Part shown: positions 11,505 through 22,129 of the stretch, piece by piece
Layout of the letters: each line of letters starts with the position of its first letter
Numbering within the stretch: position 1 is the stretch's first letter
Source: Diphasiastrum complanatum
Lineage: Eukaryota; Streptophyta; Lycopodiopsida; Lycopodiales; Lycopodiaceae
Direction: 5' to 3'
Assembly: GCA_029204225.1 (NCBI GenBank)
Contig: CM055100.1
Coordinates: 12,041,506 to 12,105,505 of the forward strand
DNA length: 64,000 bases
Made by a program: the position numbers and the translations under genes
Notes under the pieces: model-generated
Seen by the model: the letters and a program-made list of their open reading frames with translations, nothing else
What the model was told of the DNA's origin: nothing
Database searches by the model: none

Positions 11505-12302
11505 TGTCAGAAATGGTGAAGTCCTGCCACTTTGTCGCAGCACAAACAAGACACAAAGGTCAAACAATTCGCGACAGTCAACATGTCCTTGACTCAAAGC
11601 ACGAACAATTCATGAATCAATCGCAAATCGCAAACACACCTCCAAGACCGCAAACCGCAAAAGGGACGCGAAACAAAAACTATGGAAAGAAACGAAAAGA
11701 ACAAAAGAAAACGGGAGATTACGAAACAGACGAAGAAAAATCTTTCGCGCTACCAGCTGGTGGCTCAACGGGCTTCACGCCCAGCTGAAACGAGTAGCAA
11801 CGATGGAGACTAACTAACTAGTTGATTTGCATTAACTAATCATGTGATTCGATGTTTAGCTATCTTGTAAACTCCACATAGTGGAGGTACAAACGATCCT
11901 CTTTGGATCACAATAGAATATGTGAATACAGAGATCTGTAAGAGACAGAGAGAGACATAGCGAATAGAGTAAGAAAGAAAAGACACTAGAGTTGTGCATG
12001 AAAGTCTGCCAACGAGCAGAACACAGCGAAAGAGTAGAATGTCATTCCGCCAACGAGCGAGACACTGACCAATTCACTCTAAACTAAAACTGATAATTCA
12101 GTCACTCTATTTTTGTGCATCTCGTCTTGAGCTGTGTGTCATGATTGTAGGATAGAATATGTTTTGTGATGCGTAGTCGAGTGTCTGGGATCCTGTAAGG
12201 GCTTCTGCACAAAAGAAAATTAATAGACAGAAAATTGTTCACGATAAAGAAGACGAGGTGAGGACGAGCACGAATCAGTCCCACGCACGCGCTTCCACGA
12301 CA
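11505..12302 (+). repeat. 3' LTR of the Copia element
   Basis: It is 798 bp, collinear with 6702-7500 and bounded TG...CA. Differences from the 5' copy are mostly transitions scattered along the length. The frame 11135-11788 runs from RNase H into this LTR. Confidence 0.92.
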
Positions 12303-14628
12303 TTTTTGATATTGAGAACTCCTCTAATGTGATGTTCTCCTTGGCTTTTGACTTAATAAAGGTCCATCACACCATCCAAAGTAGGATCCTTTACATCAAC
12401 ATTAAGAATGTTAGATCCATCCACACCACCATAGATCATGCTTGAAGACACTTTTGAAATGTTCCCCTCATCAAAGATGACATCTCTACCAACAATCACT
12501 TTGTTAGTAGAAGGAATGTAAACCTTGTAGGCTTTACTCACCTCACTATATCCAACAAGAATACCTCTTCTTGAATATGGATCCTCCTTGGTCCTATCAT
12601 CAAGAGTAATGTTGACATAGCATGTGCATACAAGATTCTTAGAAAGTTGACACTCGGCCTCCTCTTGAATAGCATCTCAAAAGGTGTCCTTCCATCCAAA
12701 ATAGCACTCTGCCACCTATTGCACAAGAAATTGGCACGCAACAAAGCTTGATCCCAAAATGGTTTGCCAAGATTAGCACTTAACCTCATAGCTTTATCAC
12801 TTTCACATAAAGTCCTATTCTTCCTTTTAGCCACTCCATTTTGTTGTAGGGTCCTTGATGTTAAATACTCTCTCTTGATCCCATGCTCATCACAAAAGGC
12901 CTTGAACTTGGTAGATATGTACTCACCACCATTGTCACTCCTTAAGCACTTGATCCTTGTGGAAAATTGGTTCTCTCTTGCATTCTTGAACTTGATAAAG
13001 ATATCATACACTTCATCCTTGCTCTTTAGTAGATAGATTCAGCAAAATCCATTAAAATCATCAATGAATGTTACATACATCTTAGCTCCACTATTGCTAG
13101 TTGTAGTAAATCCATGACTATCCGAATGTACAAGTTGAAAAGGATTTGTAGATCTAGATATAGATCTAGTATAAGGTAGTCTATGTGACTTAGACAAAGC
13201 ACAAAACTCACAAGCATGTTTGATGCCACTTAAGGAACTTGGAAGACCTATCATAACCTTCTTTCGAGCCATTACCTCCAATGACTTGAAGTTGAGGAGT
13301 CCCATCCTTTTATGCCAAACCTCTTGAATAGGTATTTGTTCACTTGCAACACATCCAACTTGGTTAGCAATAACACAAGCATCTAGTTTGAACAACTTCC
13401 CTTGTCTTTTACGTTTTCCAATCAAGACATCCTTCCTTTTGATCATACAAGTGTCTCCATCAAACTCCACCTTGAGGCCTTTACTTAGCATTTGACTCAT
13501 ACTAAGAAAATTCTTGGTAATAGAGGGAATATACAAGACATCCTCCAAATGAACTTTCCTATTTGTAGAGAGAGAAATAGGAATTGTGCCAATCCCTTTG
13601 ATTGCACACTCAGCATCATTTTTTGTGTAGACTCGTAACCCTCTTTTCATCTCCATATGCCAACAAAGATGTGAAGTACTCTTTGTGAAAGGTCATGTGT
13701 GAACTTGCTCCACTATCAATCCACCAAGGATATAGATCTCCATCATTAGCAAGCATACATGAAGACATCACAAAAGCATCATCATGTGTATCTTGAACAT
13801 TCAAACCATCCTCATCAAGAGTAAGATTACCTTGCTTGTCTCCTTGATCTCTCTTCTTCTTGTAGCACTCACTTGCAAAGTGTCCTTTGATGCCACAATA
13901 GAAGCACTTGAGCTTTGATCTATCCTTCTTTTTGCCACTTGAAGAAGAATCCACTTGATCTTGCCCTTTAGACCACTTACTTTTGGTTTTGCCCTTGAAT
14001 TTGCCCTTTGTGAACATAGCATCCTCTTGAAGTGTCGACGTAGATCCACCTCTTGCTTGAAACCTATATTCTTCATTGATTAAGATCTCTTGAAGATCCA
14101 TCAAACTTGCAAAGTCTTTTGAATAGAAATATTTTGAACAATGTTAGCATGAGCATCCAACAAGCCATTAAGAATTACTTGAATAAGCTCTTCTTCCTTA
14201 ATGCTTTCATCAATGCAAGCCAACACATCCTTCAATGCTTTCATCTTCAAAACAAAAGTACTTGGACTTTCTTCATTCTTTTGCAAACAAGAAAATATTT
14301 TCCTTCTTAGAGTCAACACTCTAGAAGTAGACTTGGATTCATAAAGCTTCTTCAATGAATCCCAAGCTTCCAAAGACAATGTGCACTTACCAACTTCCTT
14401 GAGAAGCTCATTGGTAACATTCGTCTTTATCATGTGTAGAGCCTTCTTGGCCCTCTTGTCATAACTCACTTGATCTTGTTGTGTTGTTGGTCTCTCCTCT
14501 AAACCTACCACAATATCCAGAACATCATTCATCTCAAGAAGTGATTCCATCCTCACTTTCCACAATGAATAGCTACTTGAGGTAAGCCTATCATTGTCTT
14601 CCAACATGACTCCAATTGAGGTTGCCAT
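12303..14628 (-). pseudogene. Truncated Copia gag-pol (gag, protease, integrase) on the minus strand
   Basis: Gag starts at 14628 (MATSIGVMLEDNDRL) and breaks at 14101. The frame resumes at 14104 with the zinc knuckle CFYCGIKGHFASEC and protease WWIDSGASSHM near 13700. Block 13656-13039 has the LYIPSITKNFLSMSQM stretch, GAG-pre-integrase WHKRMGLLNFKSL, a CEFCALSKSHR stretch and integrase VHSDSHG with FIDDFNGFC. Block 13011-12538 has RSDNGGEYIS, LQQNGVAKRKNRTL and PFEMLFKRRPS. Block 12541-12353 is the post-integrase segment. RT and RNase H are absent: the copy stops at the insertion point of the plus-strand Copia, and 6530-6701 on the other side does not obviously continue it. Four frame breaks show it is dead. 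Its gag is the closest relative in the window of the 877-codon frame at 1-2631. Confidence 0.9.
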
Positions 14629-15215
14629 GTAGCAATGACCTGATCTTCTTTTTCAACTTGTTCCAATGCACAAAGCACTCCTTTGAACAACCATACAAAT
14701 GCTTTCAAAAGAAATCACAAAGATTTGAAACTATCTCAAAAATTCTCTTCTAGCACTTATACCAAGCAAATCAACAAATAGAATCATGAAATCTTGATCA
14801 AACTATGATCTATCCTCAATCTAATGACTTTCTCCACTTCCTAAGATTGAAACACACTCAAATGAAGTCCAGCGACCTCACTATATAAAGATCCAATCAA
14901 AATTAGCCTGATCAAGAGATTCAGCAGAAGTCGATTTGATTGTAGCACTGTATTTGAGCACTTGGTTGTGGACTCAGGTAGAACATTTGGTCAAAGAACG
15001 TTGGACCATATTTTTCACAATTGTTTTGTAGTTGACTCCAAAACCAATATCTCAAGTATATGCAGGAATCAATTGTGAAGTGACATGGTTCTCTCAGAAA
15101 TTTGGATATGCACAAATATCCTAAACTCTTTACAATGTGATCTGGAGATGGATAGATAAAAAAATTCATGCGTGAGCTATTCTACAAGTATGACTTGACA
15201 TATATAGAGAGTCGA
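14629..15215 (-). promoter_or_regulatory. Leader and LTR-like upstream region of the minus-strand Copia
   Basis: The gag ATG at 14628 is preceded on the minus strand by about 250 bases of AT-rich leader and then by a TTTATATAG stretch (complement of 14881-14890) that could be its TATA box. No TG/CA boundary, primer-binding site or second LTR could be assigned, so the extent is approximate. Confidence 0.3.
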
Positions 15216-15439
15216 TAAATGCAGAGTGCTTGTCAAACAAAAATTTCATTCATCAGAGAGTGGATGCCAGATAGTGCCTATGGTAGGAAACTTCGGTTGA
15301 ACCTCTCAGTCGAGAAAACTCGATTTGAATTCCTTAGTGAAGATTTGGTGGAAAAATTTGGTGGAAGAGAGTCAGTTCAAAACATTCGGATAGAAGCCTC
15401 GGCTAAAGAGCCTCGATTGTGACATTCATGGTGTTTTTG

Positions 15440-15930
15440 TAGTATACGAACCATCAGATTTAGCATCAGATGTAAGATAGAAAAATGATCATCGGATGTT
15501 TTGCAAACAATATGAAATAGTCAAACATCAGACATAAAATCGGATGTGACAAAGGATTGAGGAGTAGGATATAAAATGCGGTGACTCTCAGATGTGTTTG
15601 TCTGGATGTAACTTTAGTAACAATTTAGAGGCTTGTCGGATCTTCTATTAATTGCAGCCTCGGATGTACTTGGTCATGAATGGACATGTCTTAAACTGTT
15701 TTGTCATTGACTGAATCGCATACTAGAATCAGATTAGCAATATGGTATTCTATATTGATTATGTCAGAAATTCCAAAAAACCGTCAGATGGGATCATTAG
15801 ATGCAAAGTCGTCGGATGCAATCTTTAGAAAGAGTTTGTTTCTTTTTTTGTATTTTTGATTTTTTTGTTGGTCGTCGGATGCAATCGTCAGAGAGAGTCT
15901 TGTTGCAGTTCATTAGATGCAATAATCAGA
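15440..15930. repeat. Cluster of dispersed TCGGATG/TCAGATG heptamers
   Basis: At least a dozen copies of (T/C)C(G/A)GATG or close variants (CATCAGATG, GTCGGATGCAAT, TTAGATGCAA) are scattered through 490 bases with irregular spacing of 10-60 bases. No gene is recognised here. The rest of 15930-16390 is AT-rich with A-runs and shows nothing else I can support. Confidence 0.45.
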
Positions 15931-16489
15931 CACAATTTTTCTGAAAAAAAATTGAAAAGATGCTGAAAAAATTAAAAAATTACGATAAACTCGAAAAAGC
16001 TCTGAGATACTCAGAAAATTTATGAGAGACTCAAAAAAATACAAAAAACCAGAAATCTTGTCGAGTGTAGTTGCCAAAAAAAAATTTGTGACTTTTGACA
16101 GTTGGCGGATGTATGGTGGACGAAAAACTGGTAAAAATCGAAAAAATTTGAAAATCAAAAAATCAATAAAAACTCGATGAAATTGAAAACTTGAAAAAAG
16201 CGGCGGATGCACAAATCGATAAACTCGAATTTTGATTGGCGGTGCCCAAAAACACAAGATAGCGGTGTGGCGGTGGATTTCCAAAAAGTTTGGAGACAGT
16301 TCGCACAGATCTGAAGGATCAACAGGGACGTTTTGAAGCCATTACGATATGACAAACAAGAGTCTAAAATGCGTGCTTAGAAAAATGAGGAATGCAAGAT
16401 AGGAAGCAAACAATCATTAGCAAGCAAAAACTGAAAAATGGGCTTGTAAAAACGAGTTCTATAAATAAAAAACCAAGAAGATTGACAAT

Positions 16490-16697
16490 GGCAACTGGTG
16501 CCAATGTTAGCGCGGGTTCTGTTTCACACAGAATTCACTTCTCAACAACGTTAGCACTTCTTCTTTCCTTCACTGTCAGTGCTTCTTCATTGTTCAACGT
16601 GACTACAAATCTGTTTGGCAATAGGTTTAGTCACGGACTCTATTTTTGGAGTATAATGGTGTTGTACCCGCCTTTCAAAGACACACCTACGACCTGA
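16490..16697 (+). CDS. Short unrecognised frame preceded by a TATA-like box
   Basis: ATG at 16490 opens 69 codons (MATGANVSAGSVSH...) with one hydrophobic stretch (TTLALLLSFTVSASS) that could be a signal or membrane segment. CTATAAATAA occurs about 25 bases upstream. No family is recognised and no splice structure is visible, so it may be chance or the start of a decayed gene. An alternative start at 16392 only lengthens it by a Lys-rich stretch. Confidence 0.15.
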
Positions 16698-16915
16698 TTC
16701 AATCCTTGATTGGCAATGGTAGCTCATCTTGGATAGTGATCTAACAGGACTCAATTTCCTACTTCTAAAATTTTGTTTTAATTCTTGCTTTATTGTTATA
16801 GACTGCAGACTATTATTATTCTAATCTATAGAAACATCAGGGAACTAAGCTAAAACTACTCCTACTGGGATCACAGAATCAACATAACATCCTCTAAACT
16901 AAAATCACAGAATCT

Positions 16916-17211
16916 ACAAAGTGCTTCCTACAGTTTTCACTCAACAGTTGTAAGGAGAACTCCTCAGGGAGCCAGAAACCGGGAGACATTAGAACTCAAT
17001 GGAATGTTGGATCAATCTCCAAGTCCTACACATCTACCTGATGCTAACACAAATGGGAATCCTACAAAGTGCTTCTTACAACTGTCACTCAACAATTGTA
17101 AGAAGAACTCCTCAGGGAGCCAACAACTAAGAAGCATCTGAATTGAGTAGAATGATGGATCAGCTTCCAAGCCCTGACATCTACCTGATACTAATCCCAA
17201 ACCAATCTTTA
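16916..17211. repeat. Two-copy 148-bp tandem duplication
   Basis: ACAAAGTGCTTC(C/T)TACA starts copy one at 16916 and copy two at 17064. Both continue with CTCAACA(G/A)TTGTAAG, AGAACTCCTCAGGGAGCCA and ACATCTACCTGAT. Similarity is roughly 80%. A related AATTGTAAGAAGAACTCC segment recurs near 24340. Confidence 0.75.
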
Positions 17212-17214
17212 AAA

Positions 17215-18040
17215 GAGAAATGAACAACAACAAACACATTCATACATCAGTACCCAAACTATATGCATGAAGATGGAGCATGGAAAGAAATGCAAGTAGT
17301 AGAATCTTCAATTCAAGGAGCAACAACATTTCAGTACATAATACATCTATGAAACTCGTGGTGGAGGCCTCTATCTATACCCATGAGCTGTAAAATCAAA
17401 TTGTCTCTTATTTTGGAGTTTACCTCTTGCAACTAAGTGAATCCCAATCTATAATGATTTGAGTTCCACCTCTTACTTGATAATAGGAGGGCTCTTTATT
17501 AAAAAGATAACTCAAGTTGAGAGAGTCTAAATTACTAGCTCCCACATTGCTATCCATCTTTCAGGGAATACCATGGGGCTCACAAAATATTTATTTAGCC
17601 TAGCACTAATGATTCTCGTGCTCTCAGACTCGGCTCTCAACTTCATCTTTGCTGGAAATCCTTTTTGGGTGATGAGACACTGCATCAATACCTCAGGGGC
17701 ATGGCATCAGCTAACACATGCAAGTCTCCGGGGCGCTAGCATGCCAAGGCGAGAGCCATGACAACATTCCAACAAGGGAGGCTGAGACTTGGTTGGAGCT
17801 CACCCTGAGTCGCAACCCGCACTCCCCTATAGTATTGGTGGGATGCGGCACCCCCCCTCATACCAAGCACTCTACCCAAGCTGGTAAAGCATTTTCTAGG
17901 ATTTTCTCTTTCTAGAAAGTCATTTTCTCTCTCTAGATTTTATTGATCCCCAGGCTTCCTTTAATCATGCCTAGATCGTGTGAGGTGATTGCACATCGAG
18001 CTGAGCTCTCTGGACTTCGCTAGAACTGATCAAAGATTTT
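17215..18040. other. Non-coding stretch, nothing recognised
   Basis: Contains only short open frames (17573-17761, 17718-17915) without motif or codon pattern. The CT-rich TCTCTTTCTAGAAAGTC segment near 17905 is a small inverted repeat around TTTCTAGAAA. Confidence 0.4.
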
Positions 18041-18045
18041 CAGCC

Positions 18046-18165
18046 ATAGGAATTTGGCGCCAGCTGGATTCAAGTCATAGTGGCGCCGGCGTCGTTGGCG
18101 TCGGGAGCAGCAGGGGCGCTGCTGGCGCCGGGGACAATGCTGGCGCCAGTGGCACCGGAAGTAAA
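18046..18165. other. GC-rich block with repeated GGCGCC palindromes
   Basis: Four GGCGCC sites occur within about 110 bases (18056, 18082, 18124, 18142) in otherwise AT-rich DNA. The first is TTTGGCGCCAGCTGG, which resembles the TGGCGCC start of the primer site used by some plant Gypsy-type and non-autonomous elements. A plus-strand frame (17989-18207) reads Gly/Ala/Ser-rich here, which I attribute to composition. No LTR boundary was confirmed. Confidence 0.3.
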
Positions 18166-18754
18166 GCTTATAAAGATAGCTTTACAACATCCACCCCACC
18201 TTTATAAAATCTGATGTCCTCATCAGATGTCAGAGTAAAGTAAAGGTGTCTCCCAATTAAAATAACTATACATTTAAACTACTTGGCACAGTACTCAATT
18301 TACTAGCCACTTTTTATTAACATTGAAGCTGGCACACCACAAGTCGGAGGCTCAGCTCTTACATAACTTTGAAAATATCTCTTTGTCTGGGAAAAGCGTA
18401 GATTTGATATCGCTTTCGTAAAACCCAAGAACCTTATTAACTAGTGACAAAGGCCTTTCTTTGAAATATTTGCCCTTGTCGCTTCTGACTTTCGACTTTG
18501 GAACTCCTTTGAGCTCTTGATTTGTCCTTGATGCACTTTGTGTTGAGCTCCGTGAGCTCCAGATTTGATCAGTTCCACACAGGTATCAAGGCTCCCTGAG
18601 CCAAAGGATTTATCGTTTGATTGCCCACTTTATGGTCCACTCCGTGCCTTGTTGCTTCTGCACCTTGATTTCTCTCCTTGTCCCGACTTGATCTTGATAC
18701 TTTTCCATCTTGGCTCTTTAAGGTAGGCAAAGATTGAGTACTCCGCAATGCACC

Positions 18755-19140
18755 TCTCACTTAGCTTGAAGTAGCTCTTTGAATCAACCCAAATGTAACC
18801 ATTGACCTCGTGAAAAGCCAAAGGGTCGCACCAATTTGATCCGCATATGAACTATCTCTTAGCGTTTGTTTGAAGCACCATGTCCGTCGCACAAAACTTG
18901 ACTTTCACAATTCCATCACTTGCCAGTTGCCTCACAGTCAAAACAAGAAGTGTACATCGAGCTTGGCTTCAAGTAGCTCTCTTTGAATCAGACACATGCA
19001 CCCAGAGTTTGCACTAGTCCGATCTCAACATGAACTGTCCCTTAGTGTCCATTCGAAATACCAAGTCTCTGATGCAAGACTCAACTTTCACAGTTCCTTC
19101 ATTGATCAGTTGCCTTACACGTAACACAAGCCAGCGTACT
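18755..19140. repeat. Two-copy diverged tandem repeat of about 200 bp
   Basis: CTT(G/C)AAGTAGCTCT..TTTGAATCA occurs at about 18766 and 18968. Each is followed in order by an AACTAT/AACTGTC.CTTAG segment, an ACTTTCACA(A/G)TTCC segment and CAGTTGCCT(C/T)ACA. Divergence is substantial. It lies in the non-coding tract 18200-20500, where no gene is recognised. Confidence 0.6.
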
Positions 19141-20502
19141 CATATGTTTCCTCATCATTGCTGGTCCAGAGAAAGCCTATAACAAGCTTTCCTTTCCACA
19201 ACAAAAACTTGTCAACTTATTAGGTCCAAAGTTCGCCAGTCTCCTCATGTGAGTATGGCTAGGTCACCTTGAATTTGCCCTCGTTTTGATCAACTTTCAT
19301 TCAAAATTTGCCCCAAGAGAGAGGTGTGTGTGATAGTTTCCCTCCACTTATAAAATCAGTTGATCGGACTTAGAGTAGAGTTCTTTGGACAAAAAGCCTT
19401 TCCAACACTTTGCTTCCCATCTGCTAGGATTATGGCTCGATCCAACTTGTTGCCAATTTCTGAAGAGGATCCTAGTCTTTCCCCTTTGAGGAAAAACCCA
19501 ACTGATACTGGATATCACCCATGTTCAGTGAGTTTCAGTTCCGAAGGTGGCCGCCCCAAAATGAAGACCAACTGCTCCAAAGAAGATCTCCCCTGAAATT
19601 GCCCTGTCCAACTTTTGACTTCCTGCTTGCATCTTGGTGGGCGTTGTCGCAAATGAAACTAACCCAAGAAACAGGCTAGCCATCCATCCTTTGCAAACAT
19701 TGAGTCGTTTCGTTGTCGTTCACGTGCGAGTACTTGAACTGCAAATCCGCCCCACAGATTCTGTAGTCCTCTTTGTTTGATGGTATCAGCCTTCAAAAGA
19801 AAGGTTCCTTCTCGAGCCATCAGTTCCTTCTATTACAAGCAATCATGCAAACCAGGCAAAGCACGAGTACTAAGACTCACCATGAATACATACAAGTAAG
19901 ACACTCAGACAGGTTTACTAACAAGTAACAAAGACAAGGTCCCCCTTTGAGATGGTCCTGCCAACGGACCTTTGGTTGGCCGCGCCCATACAAATCGATC
20001 ACAGAATCAGCCCACATGGTACACCCCTCCAACTATCCGTGCTTTCACCATTAAGCAGCACATTGCCTCAGTCACGCCCCACCACTTTTTGGTCGATAGC
20101 CCTTATAGCTAAACGATCAGCAGCTATCCCGCACCGGAAGCTAACCACATGTGCTTTACACCCGAATTCGAGTAGCATCTCTGTATCAATGGTTAACCCG
20201 TACAGTTCGAATATGTCACCCCGCACCCCACAAGGCACAGACCATGCTTACACCAACCTAATGGCAGCACACTACCTCATCTGTCCTACGTGCAGACAGC
20301 GCCAGGCCCGAACCGCGAGAACTGACCGTGCTTACACCTCAAGGGCAGCACCTTCACTCATCAAGTCCCCCGTTCTGCCGACCACCCCGACGGTGGACGC
20401 ACCCATGCTTACACTGTGGGCAACACCTTGCACAACAGTTGTCTTGATGAACCCCAAACAGTGGCCATTTCCGTGAGATCCGCATAGCTGACCGGCCAGT
20501 CG

Positions 20503-20514
20503 GCTCTGATACCA
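20503..20514 (-). other. Primer-binding site of a minus-strand LTR element
   Basis: GCTCTGATACCA is the reverse complement of the Met-tRNA primer site TGGTATCAGAGC. Two bases to its right the sequence becomes TGTAGCGC, the expected form of an inverted LTR end, so an LTR should begin at 20517 and extend rightward. The internal region would lie to the left (18200-20500), where no gag or pol motif is visible, suggesting a non-autonomous (LARD-like) element. Confidence 0.6.
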
Positions 20515-20516
20515 CA

Positions 20517-21235
20517 TGTAGCGCAGGCATCCCAAAGGGAGCCGGTTCCCATGACTTAGTTTCCCAGCCTTCAACTCTTGCCATCCAAACCCACTTGGCA
20601 TACAAGTAGCCAACTCGCCAACAACGATCAAACTTAACCAACTTGAAGTTCCGAAAACCAACATTGAGATCCAACCTGGTGCCATGCCAGATCCGGGGTC
20701 CCGATGTGAGTGACTTCCCTCCAAGCAAGCCGCCCGACATACATCAAACTTAACCAACTCGAAGCTTTGTTACAAATGAGTAACATTCATTCCAAGCAAG
20801 CGGTCTGACTTACATCAAACTTAACCAACTGAAAGCTTCGTCACGAGCGCTGGAAGCCAACTTGGCGCCACGCCAAACTAGACAGCCATAAACAGGTAAC
20901 TTCCACCCAAGCAAGCCATCCAACTCAACCGACAAGTTAGAGCCCGTTCCCCAAGAGCTTAACCCATTCACATTCATGCAAGGAACACTCAAAACCACAA
21001 GTCACGAGAGATATGGAGACAACCAGTTCCTGGACCAAATGGTCCCGACAGCATACCGCTGGCGCCACGGACCGAATGGTCCCGACGGCATACCGCTGGC
21101 GTCCCGGGATACGACCCTCAGCTATGTGCCAACTTAAAAATTTTGAAGCGGGCTTACAACTGGCGCTTTTACCGAACACTGAAACCCAGAAGGGCTCAAA
21201 CAAACTCGCACATGCCTAATTTGAACTCATCTCAT
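20517..21235 (-). repeat. Probable LTR (minus orientation) with internal short tandem repeats
   Basis: It is anchored only by the primer site at 20503-20514; the far boundary is a guess. It holds three ATCAAACTTAACCAACT units (about 20628, 20744, 20814) and a 37-bp tandem pair at 21041/21078 sharing GGTCCCGAC(A/G)GCATACCG. Overlapping minus-strand open frames (20332-20757 and 20810-20998) have no motif. Confidence 0.4.
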
Positions 21236-21239
21236 GTTT

Positions 21240-22075
21240 TTGCCCAGAAAACAAAATTCTGTTGTATGGGACAGGGTCCATTAGACTCGCCAAGCTCTAA
21301 ACTATCCTAGGTCCAATCTTGTAAAAATAAAAAAGTAAAAAAATAAAAAAAATTGAGACCATATGAGACCATAAGCTAGATGGGACCTACTATGAGTTCT
21401 TACCTTATTTTAGTGGTGCTGAAGGGCACTGCCAACGAGTGATATCTAAACCTTGAACCTAATCAATGTAATTCTTGGCAGGTGTTGAAGGGTACCCTCT
21501 TCAACAAACGGTTCAAATCAACCAAGCTAACTCGTAATCTCTTCATCCAGCTCACACATTTTAAAATGCATGGGGATGAGTGAGGCTTAAGAAACCAACA
21601 AAGTCTGCTTGTCAAAGTGGTCATTCGAATGTCATCGATATTGGTATTATTAGAACTGCCTCGGCTTCTCTAGTATTACTAATAACCTCGTGACCTCCCG
21701 GTACATAGTCGCTTTTGATCAGAATAGAGTCACATCTTATTTAGTGACCATGTAAGGTCCATCTCAGATCTGTACCTTCAATATGACCCTATTTCCAAGC
21801 TAGTGATATCATACTTGGAGCCAATCTTGCGCTACCGACAAATGAATCAATAAGCTTGTATGTAGCTGGTAGTATATGTTCATGGTCTGATTGTTCATAA
21901 AGGAAGATTCATACCCTATTGATGCGCTATATGAGTGTTTCATTCATGTTTATTTTCCATCCTCATGTAGACATGGCTCTTTAGTAGACATTATTTCTAA
22001 AAACATGCTCCATTATTCCAGGCCATGTCCATACTCCACAAGGACACCGACGACGACAAATCCCGACAATGCGTA
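21240..22075. other. Non-coding stretch, nothing recognised
   Basis: Only short frames are present, the longest 21891-22076 on the plus strand, and none shows a motif. It ends at a polypurine-like block described separately. Confidence 0.4.
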
Positions 22076-22078
22076 GCA

Positions 22079-22125
22079 GTCATTGGCATGGGACCGCCAA
22101 TCCAATAAAAATGAGCGATAATATT
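22079..22125 (+). other. Gypsy-like polypurine/LTR junction, copy 1
   Basis: CATTGGCATGGGACCGCCAAT followed by ATAAA, a purine stretch and GATAAT matches, base for base in the first 20 bases, the block at 25537. In plant Gypsy elements such purine-rich GGGGGATAAT segments lie directly before the 3' LTR. Confidence 0.45.
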
Positions 22126-22129
22126 GTGA

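Larger units (their letters stand above)
6702..12302 (+). mobile_element. Complete Ty1/Copia LTR retrotransposon (5.6 kb) with TTTTT target duplication
   Basis: The element begins TGTCAG and ends CGACA, with LTRs at 6702-7500 and 11505-12302. Five T residues flank it on both sides (6697-6701 and 12303-12307), as expected for a 5-bp target duplication. Primer site and polypurine tract are in place. Domain order gag - protease - integrase - RT - RNase H identifies Copia. The two LTRs are roughly 92% alike by eye, so the insertion is not recent. Its right flank is immediately the minus-strand Copia pol at 12308 onward, so it truncates or abuts that element. Confidence 0.93.

Noticed and set aside
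15913-16355. 123-codon and 66-codon minus-strand frames
   Set aside because: Phe/Leu/Ser-rich translations of A/T-rich sequence with no motif or splice structure.
19952-20757. 174-codon plus frame and 128/141-codon minus frames around 19950-20760
   Set aside because: Mutually overlapping frames in a GC-richer patch beside a minus-strand primer site; no motif in any of them, so regarded as non-coding LTR-element sequence.
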